Assembly: GCA_014529385.2 (NCBI GenBank)
Contig: CM043963.1
Location: 102,588,912-102,652,911 of the forward strand
Reading direction: 5' to 3'
Source: Adiantum capillus-veneris
Lineage: Eukaryota > Streptophyta > Polypodiopsida > Polypodiales > Pteridaceae
Length of the DNA: 64,000 nucleotides
This document shows, piece after piece, positions 58,562 through 64,000 of the stretch. The number at the start of each line of letters is the position of its first letter. The first letter of the stretch is position 1. Position numbers and translations under genes: made by a program. Below the pieces are notes generated by a model. The model had not been told where the DNA came from. It ran no database searches and saw only the letters and a list, made by a program, of their open reading frames with translations.

Positions 58562-60260
58562 TTCCTCCCCTCCTCGACTATGTCTTCCCTTGACACAGCT
58601 TCATGGACGGAAGTAGTCTTTGGGTTGATGGCTGGCGACGTGGTCTTTAAGTGAATGTAGTGCTTTCTCATATCTGAGTCTTCTTTCTTTGTCAGAAACT
58701 TGCAAGAACTGCATGGTGACTCTGTTTTTAAGTTCAATGGCAGAATAGCCAACAAATCTAGATGTAAGGTTACTTATCACTAGCCCAAATATCTTTGTTT
58801 TCCAAGTGAAGGAACTGTATAGAATGCTTCCTCAAATGCCAACATATTGCTAAAGGGCAAAAACATGCATGGGGCGTAGAAGTAGTAAAGGACTTCTTCT
58901 GAAGGCTGGCCACTTAAGTCATAATAGAGACCTTTATTGCCTTTGAGGAAAGACATCCATGGTGCTCTAGCTTGCTCAGGCTCGTGAAAAGGGAATGCAG
59001 GTGAGCAGCATTCTACAAATCTTATACAACATGGCATTTGAGAGGTCAGGGAGGCTCTTGAAGAAAGTCATGGCACCCATTAGGGTATTCTTCCGTTGGT
59101 GTTCCCTACTCTGGAGCTGGTAGACGTGGGTAATTCAACCATGTATGCCTCTTCTTTTTTAGTGCTTCGTATGCCTGCCATGTCCTTACCTTGGTATAGG
59201 ACAGAATGTGGGGTCTTTTTGGAGGGCTACAAGTGCTCTTGTGAATAGAATTAGTTATCTTGAATTCTTGTTCAACCAGTTCTTTCTTCACTTGGGGTGG
59301 ATATCCTCTAAGCCTTCTGCCTGCATGTCTTTGTATAGTCTTTCCTTTACTTGTAGTAACTCCACTTTGATCAAGGGGTATGGCAGTGATTCATGATGCC
59401 ACTGAGCATTGATTTGGTTGGGAGTGAGTTGAGTTACATTTACCGAGTGGAGAACTCTCAACTCCCAATCCATTATTGCTTTCCATTCAACATCTGTTTC
59501 CTACGTAATCTACTCTTTTTGTGCATCTTTCTCAGCTTTAGGAAGCTGGACCATGGGCACTTGCTCATCTTTAGTGAGCAGTACTTGAAAGTCCGACTCC
59601 GACTCTCTTCCTAACCCTTCTGATAGCTGTGTTTCCATCTCAGTAAATGAGACTAAGGGTATGTCGATGGTTGGTTGTTCAGATGTTCCTGCTTCTTCCA
59701 AATGTTTTGGTTGTCCCTCTCTTAGCAGTTGATTGACTCTCTTTAATTTGGAAATCTCTTTAAGCGATTGCTCTTCTCTTTGGACATGCATCAATGCAAG
59801 GTCTCATCTTTGCGATTGTTCTAGCTTCAGCTAGCTTGAGATCCTTGTTCCTCCTTTCCAAAGTCTTATAGACTTCATCTATACCTTTGACTGAAGCGAC
59901 AACAGGGTTCTCTCTTATTTGTCTCAAAAATGTAGCTTGATCATTGATCCTTTGCTCGGAGTACTGCAAAGAAGCATTTGCTACATCGAGTTGCACTTTG
60001 ATCTTTTGTACTGACAGATTAGTGGTTAGAAGTTCATTGGTTACTTCTGTCAGCTGTTGATCTTTGCTTTTGCAGGCATTGGATAACTTAGTTAGAATCT
60101 CTCCCAGCTCTTCCATCTCTTTTTGTTGTTTCTCTTTTGCACGCTGGTGTTGTTCTACTTCATCTTTCATCTCTTTGATTTGTCTTTGGAGATCTGAGAT
60201 AATGTTCATTTTGTCATCTAGCTCTCCTTGTAGAGCATCAATGACAAGTTCAAGCTCCCT
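58562..60260 (-). pseudogene. 3' interior of a minus-strand gypsy element with coiled-coil frame
   Basis: At the right edge the minus strand reads ELELVIDALQGELDDKMN, then ISDLQRQIKEMKDEVEQHQR, KEMEELGEILTKLSNACKSK and VYKTLERRNKDLKLAEAR. This is a long heptad-rich coiled coil of about 150 residues. A frame change near 59800 leads to LMHVQREEQSLKEISKLKRV and an acidic stretch. Decayed pieces (59473-59106, 59037-58780) then reach the purine tract of the 3' LTR. The frame is truncated at 60260 exactly where the plus-strand LTR begins. I recognise no RT or integrase. An extra 3' ORF of a gypsy element, or a gag-derived protein, are both possible. Confidence 0.55.
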
Positions 60261-61177
60261 TGTTAGCAGCAAGCTAACGCGGACACCATTTTTGCACCAT
60301 TTTTTGGAGTTCTCCTTGTAAAACATTTATTATTTTGATAAATCGGGAATATTGTAACTCCTATTTTCTCGGATAAACCTTGTAATTAATGATCCGGGGC
60401 TACAAGCTTCCAGATTGTATCAACGAATTTCCCAGCTTTGGTAGAACTCTAGATTATTAGTTTTGACCACCCAAAAACCTTGGCTAAGGTATAAAAGCCA
60501 ATTTTTGAAAGTTTTTTGGATAAGAAATACACAGCGTGAGCTAACGACGCTCACTTCTCTCCTTCTCGCACTTCCTACTCCCTCTCTGGTTGTCACATTG
60601 CAAATGTGTTTGTTGCATTGCAACCGCAGGTAAGAGCTCTACGCATTGACGTAAGCCATTCACAGTATTTCGTAGCTTTTGACATCACCGACTCGTGGCC
60701 TAATTTCATCATAACTAGGAATTTACACTTTTAAATAAAAAACTAAGCATGGGCGGGGTATTGGGGCATCATTGCTAAGCATTTAGATGCATTCTGGGTC
60801 GAAAACGACTAGGTCAAAAATCCATTGTTGTTAATAATCGTGATTTTGAAACTTGACCTAAAGTGGGGTTTGAGACCATAGGCATGTGTGCTTAGGTCAT
60901 GTAAACTTGTCCTAGAAGTTTCGCTAGGTTTGGATGTCATTTGATGCTATAACGGATGTGATTTTCTTGCCGATGAGCGATTGGCTTTTGGTGATTTCAG
61001 TCACTTGAGTGTAGCTTGAGTTAGATGCGAGTTGTTAGTTGTTTTCCAAGAGATTGACAACCTCTTGTAGCCTCTATACACTAGTCGAGTCAGCTTCGTC
61101 CCATGGTTTGACAAATTAATCGTGGTTCTCGCTAATACTGCAATAAGATAGGATGGTGAGGTTAGACATACGTCCCA
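60261..61177 (+). repeat. Gypsy-family LTR, plus orientation (5' LTR)
   Basis: 917 bp, starting TGTTAGCAGCAAGCTAACGC and ending near CGTCCCA. It is followed four bases on by a primer-binding site, so it is a 5' LTR. It belongs to the same family as the inverted LTR at 57664-58561. Confidence 0.8.
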
Positions 61178-61181
61178 TATT

Positions 61182-61201
61182 TTGCGCCGTTGCCGGGGAT
61201 C
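61182..61201 (+). other. Gypsy-type primer-binding site
   Basis: TTGCGCCGTTGCCGGGGATC closely matches the TGGCGCCGTTGCCGGGGA-type site common in plant Tat/Athila-like Ty3/gypsy elements, with one mismatch in the first three bases. Confidence 0.8.
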
Positions 61202-61865
61202 GAAGAGACCGAAACTAGGGAAAAACACAAGCATTTTGTGTAGTTGTCCTTTAACTTCCGCCTAGAGTTCAAAACTTTCTTCTAGAAATCGCATAGCTTA
61301 AGATTGTTGTCTTTTGCTGTGTAGAGATAGCTTGGAAGTAATCGTACTTGCTGAGTACCTTTAGGCTTGTAGGATTGTAGATTTAAATTAGGATTTGGAG
61401 AATGATTGGTAGACGAAACAACTCTTAAGATCAAGACTGTGAAAAATATAAAAAACACAAGAAAACGAGTGTTGTGGACACTTTCCACAATCCCATTGCA
61501 TGAGAATCTAGGAGTAGGGTAAGTAGGATCCGAGGTGGATCTCAGAACATTGCTCTCTCTAAAAGAATCAAGTGTGATTTGTTATTGGAAGTTGCAAAAT
61601 TTCAGGTCTACGGCTAGAATAGCTTGAAAAGACTCGAATCCACTCAATCCGATTGGAGAGTAAGCCTAAGAGTTGTCCGAACCAGTGGATAAGCTCAAAG
61701 ACACTTCGAGGTAAAAATTTCAAGAGTTGGCCAAAACTCAAATTATTTACTTTTTCTTGGCATTTTAGGCCAAATTAAGTTTTGCCTTGATTCATAGGCT
61801 TAAAATACATCATGTAAAGACTGTCTTTGAGAAAATTGCAAAAAAGTGCTCATTTCAAGCCTAAA

Positions 61866-62744
61866 GTTGATAATCACAATTATTAACTTTCTGCTCTAAA
61901 TTGACCAAGGTTCATACCATTATTGACTCATTGCATGTGTATAAAAAACTTTTGTAAAGGCCCAAAAGATTTGGATCACTAAACTGGCAAAAAATTGGGT
62001 AAAAACTAAAGTTTGTACTGACTTTTTGAATCTTGAGTATAAATTTGGAAAAATTTTATCCAAACTTGTTAAAATTTGTTTCATAGGCTTATGTTGATGT
62101 GATAAACATGTGTATATGCTCAGTTGATCAAAAATTTGCAAAAATTTATCAGAAGTAAATAATCACGATTATTTACATCTGTCCTAATTTTCAACTTTTT
62201 TTGACCAAGTCTGCATACCACTAGCTTCATCATGTTGTAATAAGCCCACAAACTAAATTTGGTAAGATTTGGACCACTGGAGTGAAATTTGTGGCTAAAA
62301 TTGCAAAGTTAGTCTGCGGACAGATAATTGATGACCATTTGACCAAAAATTGTTCAAACTTGCACAGGGACCTTAAGTGAAGGTGATTAACAGATCTCTG
62401 TCAAAGTTGGGGCAAAAACTTGCAAAAATATAGATGGAGTAAATAATCGCGATAATTTACATATTCTTCAAAACTTGATGATTTTGCAAATTTGAGTATA
62501 CCACAAGGTCAAGCACATCAAGTACACCTCACAAATCAATTTTGGTGAAATTTGGATCCCAAAAGTGAGACTTAGGCTAGATTCTCAAAATCATAGTCTA
62601 CAGACACCAAACAATTGATAAACTTGATCAGAATTGGTCCAAACTTGTTGAAATTTGCCCAGAGACTCTAACAAGTTGTATACTTGCCAAACCTATCAAA
62701 AAAGTGCAAAAAATTGACAAAAGTAAATAATCACGATTATTTAC
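61866..62744. repeat. Leader repeats of about 285 bp with a palindromic core
   Basis: The palindrome GTAAATAATC-AC-GATTATTTAC occurs at 62155-62176 and 62723-62744. Variants lie at 61866-61887 and 62439-62460. Starts are spaced 289, 284 and 284 bp. Sequence between cores is only loosely similar (GACCAAAATTGGTNCAAACTTG-like stretches). A related half-decayed motif lies in both LTRs (near 57990 and 60830). Confidence 0.85.
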
Positions 62745-63178
62745 TTTTGTTATCCAGAGACGTCATTTTTTACTTTTGAACTTATACAGTGAGAGACCAA
62801 CATAGTATAAAGCCACAGGGCAATTTTGGGTTCAATCAGATCAAAATTGGTACAGATACACTCAGTTTCCAGATTGCATATCAAAATTTTGAATTCTGCT
62901 AAAGTCAAATCTGAAAGTCAAATTTTGACCCCCATACCTCGATTTGAAGTGATACACAAAGACCAACCATGAGAGTTCTCAAGAGCTCTACTGTCTTTAT
63001 AAAAGAATAGCTAACTTGATTAAATTTGTACAAGAATCAGGTTGCAGATGAGGAATTAGTGGCTTGATATTAAGTCACAATTGAATCGAGTGAAAATTGA
63101 CGACAAGTCAATCCGAAGGTGAGTACTCTATCCAGGGCTTCATAAGTCTATATGAACCTTAGATATGGTCGTTTGCTA

Positions 63179-64000
63179 GGAAATCAGGGCATACTCGGAG
63201 AAACCTCCAGTAGAGTATCTACCAAAGAAAGCGCACACAATTCCTGAAGAAGTCTCAAACACTTTTTCAGATTCAACATCCGAAATGTCTTCTTACTCGA
63301 CTCACTCAGAAACCGGAACAACAGTGCGCTATAAGCATGTACTATCTTTTTACAAGACTAACCGTCATGGAGCCCAGGTTTACTTGGACCCTAACGAGGA
63401 GTATTCTATTCTCATTGATGAACATGGTATTTTGTTCGAAGAAGAGGTTAGGGAAAACAAATAAGGAAAAATGTACATGGATCGAAACGGAACTCAGTAT
63501 TTACAGGTCGAAAACCCTAACGTGATAGAAAAATGGGGGTTAGAAGTAAACACTATAATCCCAGATATGTCAGCAAAAGAAGGACCACCAACTTTAGAAT
63601 TCGAGGGATACGATCAAGTAGACTTGAAGCCTTTGAACCTCTTAGTACGGATAATCCTAGGATCGGAGTCTATTGTTGGGAAGATAGAAACATAAAAGAT
63701 CTTTTGTGGAGTTCTCATGCCAAACCAGGACAATTAACGGCCATGAAGATCATCTATATCTTCAAGATCAAAGAAAAGGGATCAACAGACCTACCAATTT
63801 ACCTATTTAGGGATTGTTATAACAACTTTGTTATGATGACTCCTGAGGAGGTAGAACAAACCAAATACCAAGGGTATTCCATACGGGATTGGATATTGGG
63901 GCAAGGACCAGAAACAATTCCAAGAGATGAACACCGTGAGAGATCATCTAAAAGTAATGTGAAGAAACCAGAAACCACCTCATCACGTAGAAAACCGGGT
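63179..64000 (+). pseudogene. Unusual ORF in gag position, running off the window
   Basis: From about 63179 the frame is open: KPPVEYLPKKAHTIPEEVSN, with the first ATG at 63285 (MSSYSTHSETGTTVRYKHVL). It continues TNRHGAQVYLDPNEEYSILI to a TAA at 63462. The same frame continues MDRNGTQYLQVENPNVIEKW and PDMSAKEGPPTLEFEGYDQV. Near 63630 it passes to another frame (RIGVYCWEDRNIKDLLWSSH, then MKIIYIFKIKEKGSTDLPIY, MMTPEEVEQTKYQGYSIRDW) that stays open to 64000, ending in a Ser/Lys/Arg-rich stretch. It lacks the usual gag signature but sits where gag should be. One stop and one shift make this copy inactive. Confidence 0.55.

Larger units (their letters stand above)
61178..64000 (+). mobile_element. 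5' part of a Ty3/gypsy-like element running off the window
   Basis: Together with the LTR at 60261-61177 this is the start of a plus-strand element: primer-binding site, a 2-kb non-coding leader with palindromic repeats, then an open reading frame from about 63179. It seems to have inserted into the minus-strand relative whose coiled-coil frame it cuts at 60260. The rest lies beyond 64000. Confidence 0.7.

Noticed and set aside
58780-59037. 85-residue minus-strand frame as an independent gene
   Set aside because: It lies between a decayed coiled-coil frame and the 3' LTR and is better explained as part of the same element.

Overview
This window is intergenic DNA from a large, transposon-rich land-plant nuclear genome. 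The signs are spliced genes with GT-AG introns, Ty1/copia elements primed by initiator tRNA-Met, Ty3/gypsy-like LTR elements, plant-type CACTA (En/Spm) DNA transposons with TNP2- and TNPA-like genes, and very long GA/TC microsatellites. A fern, lycophyte or bryophyte is possible, but the sequence alone does not let me name the lineage. I see no rRNA or tRNA genes, no CRISPR array and no bacterial-style operons.

Layout. 0.4-1.7 kb: one three-exon minus-strand gene of unknown function, the only gene here that reads intact. 2.0-3.5 kb: a 5'-truncated copia remnant next to a broken piece of CACTA transposase. 4170-7998: CACTA-1, a non-autonomous CACTA element (3-bp duplication AAA) with a decayed TNPA-like gene and a possible captured exon. 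8.1-15.3 kb: an unrecognised plus-strand spliced gene, split by a minus-strand LTR element without coding capacity (8967-14628, duplication ATCCA). 15.7-20.4 kb: gag-only LTR element A. 20.4-30.7 kb: a decayed AT-rich tandem array split by CACTA-2 (21376-29494, duplication TAG). CACTA-2 carries a six-exon TNP2 transposase gene, a three-exon TNPA-like gene and a captured heavy-metal-associated (HMA) domain fragment. 34.4-40.1 kb: gag-only LTR element B. 44.4-56.7 kb: an old unrecognised coding remnant interrupted by two copia elements, Copia-1 (44747-50261, duplication CTTTG, LTRs nearly identical) and Copia-2 (51050-56619, duplication CCCAA, heavily decayed). 57.7-64.0 kb: two LTRs of one gypsy family in opposite orientation. 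The left one closes a minus-strand element with a coiled-coil reading frame. The right one opens a plus-strand element whose leader carries a palindrome repeated about every 285 bp, followed by an unusual gag-position reading frame that runs off the window.

How the parts relate. Almost every element is nested in, or splits, something older, so relative insertion order can be read directly. The two CACTA elements share terminal motifs (CACTACAA) and GCGTCGCTATA-type subterminal repeats. They also share a roughly 180-bp internal block, next to which each carries different foreign coding sequence. No autonomous element looks functional: each transposase or pol gene has at least one frameshift or stop. 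Element boundaries rest on matched target-site duplications where stated. Protein-family calls were made by reading motifs by eye and are not database results.
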